A stretch of DNA of 64,000 nucleotides from contig NZ_KB903624.1 in assembly GCF_000379725.1 (NCBI RefSeq), positions 1-64,000 on the forward strand. Reading direction: 5' to 3'. The notes under the pieces are model-generated. The model worked only from the letters and a program-made list of their open reading frames with translations. It had not been told where the DNA came from and did not search any database. Of this stretch, positions 45,218 through 52,918 are shown one piece after another; positions within the stretch are counted from its first letter, which is position 1, and each line of letters begins with the position of its first letter. The translations under genes and the position numbers were made by a program. This stretch comes from Cytophaga aurantiaca DSM 3654. Lineage in GTDB: Bacteria; Bacteroidota; Bacteroidia; Cytophagales; Cytophagaceae.

Positions 45218-45258
45218 CTACCGCAAATCAACACGTTGATGTGCCAACGGCCAACAAC
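45218..45258. repeat. Partial palindromic repeat (GTGCCAACGGCCAACAAC)
   Basis: ACGTTGATGTGCCAACGGCC AACAACTCTGTAA matches the left half of the 46608-46740 element. It sits between convergent genes. Confidence 0.65.
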
Positions 45259-45293
45259 TCTGTAATTGTACATGATCATCCATTGAATTCTTT

Positions 45294-45719
45294 TTAATTT
45301 TCCAGATACCCCTTCAACGACGTATTGATAATATGATCCCAGCCTGCAGCAAAATTAGTGCGTGCAAAGTCCGGATGTTTTGGAAATGTTTCAATACCAG
45401 TGTGCGTAAGTCGTAATAACGTTTCATTTCCTTTATCAAATAATTCAAATGTTACAAAGGAAATTCCTTCGTAACCTTCGTAGCGCCAACTATAAGTAAG
45501 TTTTTGTTCAACGATCACCTCGGTTACTTTACACACGTGTGTATATTGTATGCCATCCGGCGGTCCGCCCACAAACTCAAATGTAAAACCTATTTCAGCT
45601 TTAAATTCTTTCAGATCGAAATACCATTTTTTCATTTCGTCTTTATTCGTCAATGCGTTCCATATAACAGATACGGAAGCTTTAAAAGTACGCTCTACTA
45701 CTAATACAGTGTCCTCCAT
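45294..45719 (-). CDS. SRPBCC / AHSA1-like protein
   Basis: 141 residues: LVVERTFKASVSVIWNALTN, KDEMKKWYFDLKEFKAEIGF, FEFVGGPPDGIQYTHVCKVT, SWRYEGYEGISFVTFELFDK, and a C-terminal WDHIINTSLKGYLE helix. It is the third gene of a leftward operon with an ArsR regulator and another AHSA1 protein; the gap to the preceding gene is 12 bases. Confidence 0.87.
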   Translation of the reverse strand: MEDTVLVVERTFKASVSVIWNALTNKDEMKKWYFDLKEFKAEIGFTFEFVGGPPDGIQYTHVCKVTEVIVEQKLTYSWRYEGYEGISFVTFELFDKGNETLLRLTHTGIETFPKHPDFARTNFAAGWDHIINTSLKGYLEN

Positions 45720-45731
45720 CGTTATTGTTGT

Positions 45732-46199
45732 TTATTTTAATTGATCTGTTAAATAACTTTCCAGTTTAACAATATTTTGTTTTAGCCCTTCGTCTGCCTT
45801 AAACACTTTTACGACCTGTTCAAACTGTTCTTTTGTTTCAAACAACATATGCCAGTTCAGTAATGTTTTTTCGCCCTGCGCTTCAAATGTGATCGTTGCT
45901 GTAAACAAAGGTCCGCTTACATGTTCGAATACAATTTTAGTAGGCTTTTCAATTTCCTTATAGACACTTTTATTTTTATAATCGGTACCATCCGGACCAT
46001 GCATCACCAACTCCCAAAGACCTTCCGGCTTTACATCCATTGTAGAAATGGTATTGGTAAATCCGTTTGGCCCCCACCAGTTCTTAATGTGTTCAGGCGT
46101 AGTAAATACTTCCCATACCAGATCTATAGGTGCATTCAGCACACGTGAAATGCGCAGCTCACGATCGGCAGTATCTGAATTATTTTTTTCTCTTGACAT
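45732..46199 (-). CDS. SRPBCC / AHSA1-like protein
   Basis: 155 residues from the ATG at 46199 (MSREKNNSDTADRELRISRV). An ATG eight codons earlier would lengthen the overlap with the ArsR gene. Family features: VLNAPIDLVWEVFTTPEHIK, NWWGPNGFTNTISTMDVKPE, and WHMLFETKEQFEQVVKVFKA. Its start overlaps the end of the ArsR gene by 20 bases, indicating translational coupling. Known ArsR-AHSA1 pairs are common and of unclear ligand. Confidence 0.87.
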   Translation of the reverse strand: MSREKNNSDTADRELRISRVLNAPIDLVWEVFTTPEHIKNWWGPNGFTNTISTMDVKPEGLWELVMHGPDGTDYKNKSVYKEIEKPTKIVFEHVSGPLFTATITFEAQGEKTLLNWHMLFETKEQFEQVVKVFKADEGLKQNIVKLESYLTDQLK

Positions 46200-46518
46200 T
46201 TTTTTTATTTTTTTGAAGTTCATTTAAATACATTTCCAGACTATCCAGTTTTGCTTCCCAGAATTGACGGTATTGTTCTACCCATTCTGAAATTTCATTC
46301 AGCTTATCCAATGTTGCAGAACAATAGCGTTCCCGCCCTTCCTGCTCCACCGTTATCAATCCGCATTCCGTTAATATTTTAATATGTTTTGAAATAGCGG
46401 GCCGACTGATATCAAAATTATCTGCAACGGCATTTAGATTTAATCGCTTATGCGCAACCAGATTAATAATCTGCCTTCTGGTAGGGTCTGCTATTGCCTG
46501 AAAAACATCTCTTCTCAT
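46180..46518 (-). CDS. ArsR-family transcriptional regulator
   Basis: 112 residues. Winged-helix ArsR/SmtB fold: MRRDVFQAIADPTRRQIINL, recognition helix region FDISRPAISKHIKILTECGL, wing VEQEGRERYCSATLDKL. The classical metal-binding Cys pair of ArsR is absent (the only Cys are isolated), so it is probably not metal-sensing but of the SdpR-like kind found with AHSA1 genes. It heads the operon ArsR-AHSA1-AHSA1. The operator is at 46534-46577. Confidence 0.92.
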   Translation of the reverse strand: MRRDVFQAIADPTRRQIINLVAHKRLNLNAVADNFDISRPAISKHIKILTECGLITVEQEGRERYCSATLDKLNEISEWVEQYRQFWEAKLDSLEMYLNELQKNKKNVKRKK

Positions 46519-46533
46519 ATTGGTTTGTATTCA

Positions 46534-46580
46534 TGTAACTGAATGGTTACAAATATATATGTAACCATTCAGTTACACAA
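46534..46580 (-). promoter_or_regulatory. ArsR operon promoter inside an 18-bp perfect inverted repeat
   Basis: TGTAACTGAATGGTTACA (46534-46551) and TGTAACCATTCAGTTACA (46560-46577) are perfect reverse complements 8 bases apart. Each arm is itself TGTAAC-6 nt-GTTACA, giving four half-sites. On the minus strand TTG (46580-46578), 20 nt, TATATTTG (46557-46550) forms a promoter whose -7 box overlaps the centre. A repressor bound here would block it, consistent with autoregulation. Confidence 0.82.
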
Positions 46581-46607
46581 GTAAAAAATGAAAAAAAATA
46601 CTTTACC

Positions 46608-46740
46608 AGAACTCAACCCGTTGTTGCGCCAACGGCCAACAACCCACTACAGAATGATGTTAAGGTAGGATAAAACATTATACAACACTGGGTTGTTGGT
46701 CAGAAAAGACACAACAACAGGTTGATTTGTGGTTAGGTTA
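46608..46740. repeat. Nested palindromic repeat, complete copy
   Basis: The outer arms CTCAACCCGTTGTTG (46612-46626) and CAACAACAGGTTGA (46712-46725) and the inner arms GGCCAACAACCC (46634-46645) and GGGTTGTTGGTC (46690-46701) form a nested structure. The tail GTGGTTAGGTT matches the copy at 40681. At least five full or partial copies lie at 32.3, 39.3, 40.7, 45.2 and 46.6 kb, all in intergenic DNA of the accessory block. Confidence 0.82.
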
Positions 46741-46896
46741 GAAAAAAGCGAAAGCATCAGTTGTACTTTACCCGTATGTTATTTTTAGGGACAAAACCCA
46801 TTCATTCTATAAGAAGTCTCATTTTTAAGTATTTACAAATCGCTTATCCCTCATCATTTTATCTGAAAGGAAATCCATAAATCATATATAAAATGG

Positions 46897-46904
46897 TATC
46901 TTTG
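46897..46904 (+). promoter_or_regulatory. Putative -7 element of yidC promoter
   Basis: TATCTTTG fits TAnnTTTG and lies 35 bases before the yidC ATG. No clear -33 TTTG is present. Confidence 0.5.
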
Positions 46905-46939
46905 CAGGGTTTTAAAAAAGATAACACTACAAATTACCA

Positions 46940-48799
46940 ATGGATAAGAATCAGATTATCGGTATTTCTTTGATTACCGTATTGATGTTGGGGTACTTCG
47001 GTTTCATGTCAACACAAACACCGGAAACACCCGCTGCCACTCCCCCTGCAATTACACAAACAGTAAAAGATACAGCAAAAGCTGTTGAAATATCTGTTGA
47101 CACTGCTGTTAAAGCACAGTTACAACGTGAATACGGTGATTTTGCTGCAGCTATGTCTGGAGAAGCAAAAGAATATAAACTTGAAAACAAAGATGTAGTT
47201 GTTACCCTTTCAACATTAGGCGGTACAATCAAATCGGTTCTTCTAAAAAATTATTCTACCTGGGATAAAAAACAATTGTTCTTATTCAATGAAGAAAACA
47301 ATCAGTTGTCGCTTATCATCAACACCAGCAAACGACCTGTAGATCTATATAAATTATACTATGCAGGTATTGAAAGCAAAGAAGGCAACAAGCAGGTAGT
47401 GACGTTCAAAACAGATGCCGGTAATGGCAAAACAATTGAGCACACATATTCTTTAGGTGCGGAAGGTTTCCTTGTTGATTACAATCTGAAAGCAAACGGT
47501 TTTGGATCTGAACTTCCAAACCTACCGTTAACACTGGATTGGAGAGAGCAGGTTGAACGCATTGAATACGATGCTGAACAGGCACGTGTAAAATCAACTG
47601 TTAATTTTATGGCTACTGAAGATGGTTTCGACTATTTAACAGAAGCCTCTAAAGACAAAGAAACTGAAACTGTTTCAAACGTTCAATGGATTTCTTTAAA
47701 ACAAAAATTCTTCAACAGCGGATTTATTGTTCGTGAAGGAAGTTCGATCCCTTCGGCAACTGTTACATCTTATCCAATGTACAGCAGCATACCAAATGCA
47801 CCTGTTAATTCAGAGAAATATATCAAGGCACTTGAAGCACAGCTACAACTTCCATTGGCAAGTGTACTTACAGGTAAAGCTTCTTATGCTTTCTACTTCG
47901 GACCAAATGATTTTAAGATCTGTAAAGCAGTACCTGTAGAAAATTATCACAAGAACGTAAACCTGGGCTGGCCATTGATCAGCTGGATCAACCGTTTTGT
48001 AGTAATCCCGGTATTCGATGGATTGAAAGGTGTATTCAGCAGCTTCGGTTTGATCATCGTTATTTTAGTATTACTGATTAAAGCGGTATTGCTTCCGTTA
48101 TCTTATAAGTCGTTTGTTTCAATGGCAAAGATGAAGGCGTTAAAACCTGAATTAGATGAATTGAAAGCAAAGCATGGCGACGATCAACAAGCAATGCAAA
48201 TGGAGCAGATGCAGGTGTACAAACAATTCGGCATTAATCCATTAAGCGGTTGTATTCCGGTATTGTTACAAATGCCGATCTTACTTGCGATGTTTAGTTT
48301 CTTCCCGAATGCAATTGACTTGCGTGGAGAATCTCTATGGTGGGCAACCGATCTGTCAAGTTACGATGAGTTTGCAAAACTTCCGTTCACAATTCCATTC
48401 TATGGTTCTCACGTAAGTATGTTTACGTTGTTGATGACTGTTTCAACACTTGTCTATACATGGGTAAATAATCAGGTAAGTACTGTAACAGGACCAATGA
48501 AATACATGTCGTATGCAATGCCGGTTATCTTCTTATTTGTATTGAACTCCTTCCCTGCAGGTTTGAGCTTCTACTATTTTGTTTCAAACTTAGTAACCAT
48601 TGCACAACAATTGATCATCCGCCGTTTTGTAGATGAAGGTCAGTTGCGTTTGCAATTAGAAGCTGCAAGAGATAAAAACTTAAGCGGTGATACTACTGGA
48701 GGTGCTCCTAAAAAGAACCGTTTCATGGCACGTATGGAAGATGCGATGAAACAAAGAGAGCAGCAACAACAGTACAATAAGAATACGAAGAAAAAATAA
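46940..48799 (+). CDS. yidC: Membrane protein insertase YidC
   Basis: 619 residues, the Gram-negative long form. N-terminal signal-anchor IIGISLITVLMLGYFGFM, a large periplasmic beta domain (~60-360), then the conserved five-helix insertase core: FGLIIVILVLLIKAVLLPLS, the hydrophilic-groove region, QFGINPLSGCIPVLLQMPIL, and SFPAGLSFYYFVSNLVTIAQ. The C terminus is basic (QQQQYNKNTKKK). It inserts membrane proteins alone or with Sec, downstream of SRP. It ends in a strong terminator. Confidence 0.97.
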   Translation: MDKNQIIGISLITVLMLGYFGFMSTQTPETPAATPPAITQTVKDTAKAVEISVDTAVKAQLQREYGDFAAAMSGEAKEYKLENKDVVVTLSTLGGTIKSVLLKNYSTWDKKQLFLFNEENNQLSLIINTSKRPVDLYKLYYAGIESKEGNKQVVTFKTDAGNGKTIEHTYSLGAEGFLVDYNLKANGFGSELPNLPLTLDWREQVERIEYDAEQARVKSTVNFMATEDGFDYLTEASKDKETETVSNVQWISLKQKFFNSGFIVREGSSIPSATVTSYPMYSSIPNAPVNSEKYIKALEAQLQLPLASVLTGKASYAFYFGPNDFKICKAVPVENYHKNVNLGWPLISWINRFVVIPVFDGLKGVFSSFGLIIVILVLLIKAVLLPLSYKSFVSMAKMKALKPELDELKAKHGDDQQAMQMEQMQVYKQFGINPLSGCIPVLLQMPILLAMFSFFPNAIDLRGESLWWATDLSSYDEFAKLPFTIPFYGSHVSMFTLLMTVSTLVYTWVNNQVSTVTGPMKYMSYAMPVIFLFVLNSFPAGLSFYYFVSNLVTIAQQLIIRRFVDEGQLRLQLEAARDKNLSGDTTGGAPKKNRFMARMEDAMKQREQQQQYNKNTKKK

Positions 48800-48817
48800 A
48801 CTATAGATAAATAATAT

Positions 48818-48864
48818 AAATAAAATGCCCTGCACTTGTTCAACGAGTGTAGGGCATTTTATTT
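48818..48864 (+). terminator. Terminator after yidC
   Basis: A 19-bp stem with one G-U pair (48818-48836 with 48846-48864), core ATGCCCTGCACT/AGTGTAGGGCAT, followed by T/A-rich sequence. Confidence 0.9.
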
Positions 48865-48946
48865 ATATTATATTAGAACGTTCTACTATGCGTTTATTTT
48901 TTTATATTTATAGACTAACATGTTTAATCTAACCAATTTTTAAAAA

Positions 48947-49444
48947 ATGAAAAAAATAATCTTTCCAATCGTATTCCTTTCAGGAGTATTATTTATTACC
49001 AGCTGCAAAAAAGATGATGCACCTGCTGCATCAAATTCAAATTCTAATACACCTTCAGCAAAAACTACTCTATTAATGGCTAATTCATGGACGTACACAG
49101 CCTCTACTGCTGACAAGTCTGTAGATGTTGATGGTGATGGAACTTCAAGCACCAATGTTTATGCGCAGGAAAGTATTTGCCAAACAGATGTTGATTATAC
49201 GTTCAAGGCCAACAAAGTTGGCACTGTATCCGGAGATTGTGGCGGAACAGTTGCACCAGGCGGATGGAATTTTTCATGGGTTTTCGATGCTTCTGAATCC
49301 ACCATTATTACTACCGTTGCCGGACAAGTAACCAATATGACCATTTTACAGCTTGATGCTACTACGTTAAAGGTTTCGTATCCGGATACAGACGATAATA
49401 ATCTTGCATTCACCAACACGACTACTTTTACTAAAAAACCATAG
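48947..49444 (+). CDS. Hypothetical lipoprotein, lipocalin-like layout
   Basis: 165 residues. Lipoprotein signal MKKIIFPIVFLSGVLFITSC (Cys20) followed by KKDDAPAASNSNSN, a typical lipidated Bacteroidetes linker. The rest is beta-rich: LLMANSWTYTASTADKSVDV, CQTDVDYTFKANKVGTVSGD, WNFSWVFDASESTIITTVAG, MTILQLDATTLKVSYP. This matches the lipocalin-like (DUF4923/DUF5004-type) pattern in general layout, but the exact family is not certain. Single gene with its own terminator. Confidence 0.7.
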   Translation: MKKIIFPIVFLSGVLFITSCKKDDAPAASNSNSNTPSAKTTLLMANSWTYTASTADKSVDVDGDGTSSTNVYAQESICQTDVDYTFKANKVGTVSGDCGGTVAPGGWNFSWVFDASESTIITTVAGQVTNMTILQLDATTLKVSYPDTDDNNLAFTNTTTFTKKP

Positions 49445-49477
49445 TACATCGCTATATTTATAATAGTAACAAAAAAC

Positions 49478-49514
49478 AAAGTCAGAGGATGCATTACAAT
49501 GTACCTCTGACTTT
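49478..49514 (+). terminator. Terminator after lipoprotein gene
   Basis: An 11-bp stem AAAGTCAGAGG/CCTCTGACTTT (49478-49488 with 49504-49514) followed by TATTTTT. Confidence 0.85.
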
Positions 49515-49650
49515 TATTTTTAATACTAAACTTAACAGTATTAATTCCACGCACGGAATCAAACTCGATTTTTAGACGTTATACTTCCAATGTTGGTATG
49601 TTGGATAAGTAATTCAGTTAACCACTTAGTTTCTTGTTTATTAGGTTATA

Positions 49651-49670
49651 TCATCCACATGTTATCCACA
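49651..49670 (+). promoter_or_regulatory. Two adjacent DnaA-box-like sites
   Basis: TCATCCACA (one mismatch) and TTATCCACA (perfect to the TTATNCACA consensus) lie 2 bases apart in the same orientation ~130 bases upstream of parA. Only two sites are visible, fewer than in most oriC regions. Confidence 0.45.
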
Positions 49671-49734
49671 ATTATTCTTGATAACAATAGGGTAACTTCG
49701 AAGTTCTACCACCACCCGCTATCCAATAAGATGT

Positions 49735-49742
49735 TATCTTTG
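49735..49742 (+). promoter_or_regulatory. Putative -7 element of the parAB operon
   Basis: TATCTTTG, 58 bases before the parA ATG, fits TAnnTTTG. No clear -33 box. Confidence 0.45.
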
Positions 49743-49800
49743 TATAATCTGAAATAATCTAAAAGGTCATTTCGTTTCAATTTTAAACAGTTTCAAAAAT

Positions 49801-50577
49801 ATGGGTAAGATCATTGCGATTGCGAATCAGAAAGGTGGAGTTGGAAAAACGACAACCGCTATCAATTTAGCTGCAAGTTTAGCTGCATTAGAGCATAAAA
49901 CGCTTTTAGTGGATGCAGATCCACAGGCAAACTCTTCTTCCGGTTTAAGTGTAAATCCGAGAGATGTTGAACGCGGTATTTATGACTGTATGATTGAAGG
50001 TTTTGATCCTGCTGAATTGATTATACAAACAGAGATCAATCATTTGGATCTATTGCCTTCTCACATTGATTTGGCCGGTGCCGAAATTGAATTGATCAAT
50101 CTGGAAGAACGTGAATTCAGAATGAAAAAAACCTTAGCTAAAATTAAGGATCAATATGAATTCATCATCTTAGACTGCTCTCCTTCTCTTGGTTTAATTA
50201 CTGTGAATGCCTTAACAGCTGCAGACTCTGTATTGATCCCGGTTCAATGCGAATATTTCGCCCTTGAAGGTATCGGTAAATTATTATCTACGATTGAAAT
50301 TATTCAGGAGCATTTGAATCCGGAGTTGAATATTGAAGGTGTATTGATGACGATGTACGATTCACGTATGCGTTTATCCAATCAGGTTGTAGACGAAGTA
50401 AAAAAACACTTTGAAGAATTGATCTTCGATACACTTATTCCAAGAAATATCCGTTTAAGCGAAGCGCCATCATTTGGTATTCCGGTAATTGCTCACGATG
50501 CGGAAAGCAAAGGCGCGCAAAGCTACATGAGCCTGGCACAGGAAGTATTGGTACGAAATGGCATTGTAGTTGCATAA
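49801..50577 (+). CDS. parA: Chromosome partitioning ATPase ParA (Soj)
   Basis: 258 residues. Deviant Walker A KIIAIANQKGGVGKTTTAIN, Walker A' FIILDCSPSLGLITVNALTA, Walker B-like VLIPVQCEYFALEGIGKLLS. It is a small chromosomal Soj-type ParA with no N-terminal HTH. It dimerises on DNA with ATP and is stimulated by ParB to move origins. First gene of parA-parB-DUF5683-dapB-lepB. Confidence 0.97.
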   Translation: MGKIIAIANQKGGVGKTTTAINLAASLAALEHKTLLVDADPQANSSSGLSVNPRDVERGIYDCMIEGFDPAELIIQTEINHLDLLPSHIDLAGAEIELINLEEREFRMKKTLAKIKDQYEFIILDCSPSLGLITVNALTAADSVLIPVQCEYFALEGIGKLLSTIEIIQEHLNPELNIEGVLMTMYDSRMRLSNQVVDEVKKHFEELIFDTLIPRNIRLSEAPSFGIPVIAHDAESKGAQSYMSLAQEVLVRNGIVVA

Positions 50578-50605
50578 GGTATTTTATTAAGAGGAAATTT
50601 GACTG

Positions 50606-51520
50606 ATGAGTAACAATAATAATATAAAGAGAAATGCGTTGGGTAGAGGTTTAGGTGCCTTGTTAAAAGATGCGGATTCAGTTAAAGGCAAAAATACCGC
50701 TGAAGCTGTCGCAGCTGTTACAAGTAATCTAAATGAAATACCTGTTGATCAGATTGAAGTAAACAATTATCAGCCGCGTTCTCATTTTAATGACGAAGCC
50801 TTAAAAGAATTATCTGAATCGATTAAGATCCAAGGTATCATTCAACCGATCACAGTTCGTCAATTAGCTCCCAACCAATTTCAATTGATCTCCGGAGAGC
50901 GCCGTTTGCGTGCCTCTAAACTTGCAGGTTTAACAAAGATTCCTGCATACATACGTACCGCGAACGATCAGCAAATGCTGGAGATGGCTTTGATCGAGAA
51001 CATTCAGCGTGAAAACCTGAATCCGATCGAGATTGCCATCAGTTATCAGCGTATGATCACGGAGTGTAATTTAAAACAGGAAGAATTGGGAGACCGCGTT
51101 GGTAAGAACCGTTCAACTGTAACAAATTATGTACGTTTACTGAAACTTCCACCGGATATTCAGGTTGCTTTACGTGATAACGACATCACAATGGGACATG
51201 CCCGTTCGATTGTTGGTTTAGAAAAGGTAGAACAGCAATTGTATGTTTTAAATAAAATTAAAAGCGAAGAATTATCTGTACGTGCCGTTGAAGAACTGGT
51301 ACGCAACATGCAGAACAAACCGACAGCAACCGATTCAAAAACGGAAACAAAACCGGCTTCTGCTGCGAATGCAGAAATTACAAGCTTACAGAATAAATTA
51401 ACATCTCATTTCGGCACTAAAATTCAGGTGAAAAGCGACAAACAATTTAAAGGTGAAATCAAGATTCCGTTTGTTTCTGCTGAAGATCTGAATCGCATTT
51501 TAGAGATATTGAATTTCTAA
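50606..51520 (+). CDS. parB: Chromosome partitioning protein ParB (Spo0J)
   Basis: 304 residues. N-terminal tail (NALGRGLGALLKDAD), CTPase/ParB-N domain with ISGERRLRASKLAGL (GxRRxRA-type motif) and MALIENIQRENLNPIEIA, an HTH region QEELGDRVGKNRSTVTNYVR, and a C-terminal dimerisation domain. It binds parS and loads SMC. Its stop overlaps the next start (TAATG). Confidence 0.97.
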   Translation: MSNNNNIKRNALGRGLGALLKDADSVKGKNTAEAVAAVTSNLNEIPVDQIEVNNYQPRSHFNDEALKELSESIKIQGIIQPITVRQLAPNQFQLISGERRLRASKLAGLTKIPAYIRTANDQQMLEMALIENIQRENLNPIEIAISYQRMITECNLKQEELGDRVGKNRSTVTNYVRLLKLPPDIQVALRDNDITMGHARSIVGLEKVEQQLYVLNKIKSEELSVRAVEELVRNMQNKPTATDSKTETKPASAANAEITSLQNKLTSHFGTKIQVKSDKQFKGEIKIPFVSAEDLNRILEILNF

Positions 51521-52149
51521 TGTTTCAAATGAAAGGCATTTCATTCTTATTCTTTTTATTGTGTGTAGTACTTGCTGAACCATGCCTGGCTCAGCAAGTA
51601 CCGCAACAAACACCACCTGTTGCATCGGATACCATTGATCCCCCGCCTACTGCACAAGAATTAGCTAATAAAAAAATTGAGAACCGCCGTCCAAACAGAG
51701 CTGCATTGATGTCGGCTGTGGTACCGGGCTCCGGACAGATCTACAACCGCAAATACTGGAAAGCACCGATCGTATGGATTGGATTGGGTGTAACAGCTTA
51801 TCTTGGGGTAAAGTATTATAAAGAAACAAACGAATACGGCCAAGCAGCACTGAATGCCGCACATGGAGCTGATTCATTAAACAAAACGAGCTACCATGGT
51901 TATAACTTACAGCATTTAACACACACACAATTAAGCACGCTTCAGGATGATTCCCGCAGGTACATGTATATGAACATTGCGATCTTCTCTGCTGTCTACG
52001 CACTCAATATTGTAGATGCGTATGTGGATGCCCATCTAAAAGAATTCGATGTAAATGACAACCTGAGCTTTAAGGTAAAACCACTTTTTTATACCACGAA
52101 TTATTCGCATCTTGCAACAGGTTTGACCCTTTCGTTAAGGTTCAAATAA
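51520..52149 (+). CDS. DUF5683 membrane-associated exported protein
   Basis: 209 residues. Signal peptide ISFLFFLLCVVLAEPCLAQQ, then a Pro/Gln-rich linker. RRPNRAALMSAVVPGSGQIY is the DUF5683 core (GSGQIYN), followed by YWKAPIVWIGLGVTAYLGVK and AIFSAVYALNIVDAYVDAHL. The family is conserved at this place next to parB and dapB in Bacteroidetes; its function is unknown. It overlaps parB by one base, so it is translationally coupled. Confidence 0.88.
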   Translation: MFQMKGISFLFFLLCVVLAEPCLAQQVPQQTPPVASDTIDPPPTAQELANKKIENRRPNRAALMSAVVPGSGQIYNRKYWKAPIVWIGLGVTAYLGVKYYKETNEYGQAALNAAHGADSLNKTSYHGYNLQHLTHTQLSTLQDDSRRYMYMNIAIFSAVYALNIVDAYVDAHLKEFDVNDNLSFKVKPLFYTTNYSHLATGLTLSLRFK

Positions 52150-52195
52150 CCTGAATTGTACCCGAGTTTTACTTAAAAAATACCACGCACTCCGT

Positions 52196-52915
52196 ATGAG
52201 AATTGCATTAATAGGCTATGGAAAAATGGGCAAAACGATTGAACGTATTGCCATCGAAAGAGGACACACCATTTCTGCTATCATTGATGTTCATAATAAA
52301 GAAGACATCAAAACATTGAATGGCTCAGTAGCCGATGTTGCAATTGAATTCTCTCAACCGGAAAGTGCATTCTTAAATATCAGTCACTGTATTGAAAACA
52401 ATTTACCGATCGTTTCAGGTACAACAGGCTGGTTAAAGAAAAAACCTGTATTGGATGAGATCTGCCGTCAAAACAACGGTTCATTTTTCTATGCTTCCAA
52501 CTACAGCATTGGTGTAAATATTTTCTTCCACTTAAATAAAGTATTAGCCGGACTGATGAAAAAATTTCCGGAGTACTCAATTGAAATGGAAGAGATTCAT
52601 CATACGGAAAAGAAAGACGCACCAAGCGGTACTGCAATCACGCTTGCAGAAGGTTTGATGAGTCAGAATCCATCTAAAACAAAATGGGTAAATGAGCCTA
52701 CAGAAAATGGTGATGAGTTAGAGATCGTTTCTAAACGCATCGATAACGTAGCGGGTACGCATTCCGTATTCTACAATTCACCAATCGATACAATAGAGAT
52801 CAAACATACTGCGCACAGCAGAGAAGGTTTTGCACAAGGTGCTGTAATGGCTGCCGAGTGGACTGCTAAAAACCGTGGCGTATTTGGTATGAATGATCTG
52901 TTAAAATTCAGTTAA
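52196..52915 (+). CDS. dapB: 4-hydroxy-tetrahydrodipicolinate reductase
   Basis: 239 residues. N-terminal nucleotide-binding RIALIGYGKMGKTIERIA, IEFSQPESAFLNI, SGTTGWL, and the active-site region EIHHTEKKDAPSGTA with the HH pair and the Lys. It reduces the dipicolinate precursor in lysine/DAP synthesis with NAD(P)H. It starts 46 bases after the DUF5683 gene and lepB follows 3 bases after its stop. Confidence 0.96.
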   Translation: MRIALIGYGKMGKTIERIAIERGHTISAIIDVHNKEDIKTLNGSVADVAIEFSQPESAFLNISHCIENNLPIVSGTTGWLKKKPVLDEICRQNNGSFFYASNYSIGVNIFFHLNKVLAGLMKKFPEYSIEMEEIHHTEKKDAPSGTAITLAEGLMSQNPSKTKWVNEPTENGDELEIVSKRIDNVAGTHSVFYNSPIDTIEIKHTAHSREGFAQGAVMAAEWTAKNRGVFGMNDLLKFS

Positions 52916-52918
52916 CAC

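Larger units (their letters stand above)
46519..46939. other. Divergent intergenic region (421 bp)
   Basis: It holds, from left to right, the ArsR operator/promoter (46534-46580), the long palindromic repeat (46608-46740), ~150 bases without recognisable features and the yidC promoter box (46897-46904). No reading frame. Confidence 0.75.
49445..49800. other. Intergenic region upstream of parAB with DnaA-box-like sites (356 bp)
   Basis: After the terminator the region is AT-rich. It contains TCATCCACA (49651-49659) and TTATCCACA (49662-49670), the second a perfect DnaA box, plus a GTTATC...GATAAC inverted repeat around 49661-49685. A -7 promoter box TATCTTTG follows at 49735-49742. No parS-like palindrome was seen. 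Possible origin or regulatory region. Confidence 0.55.
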
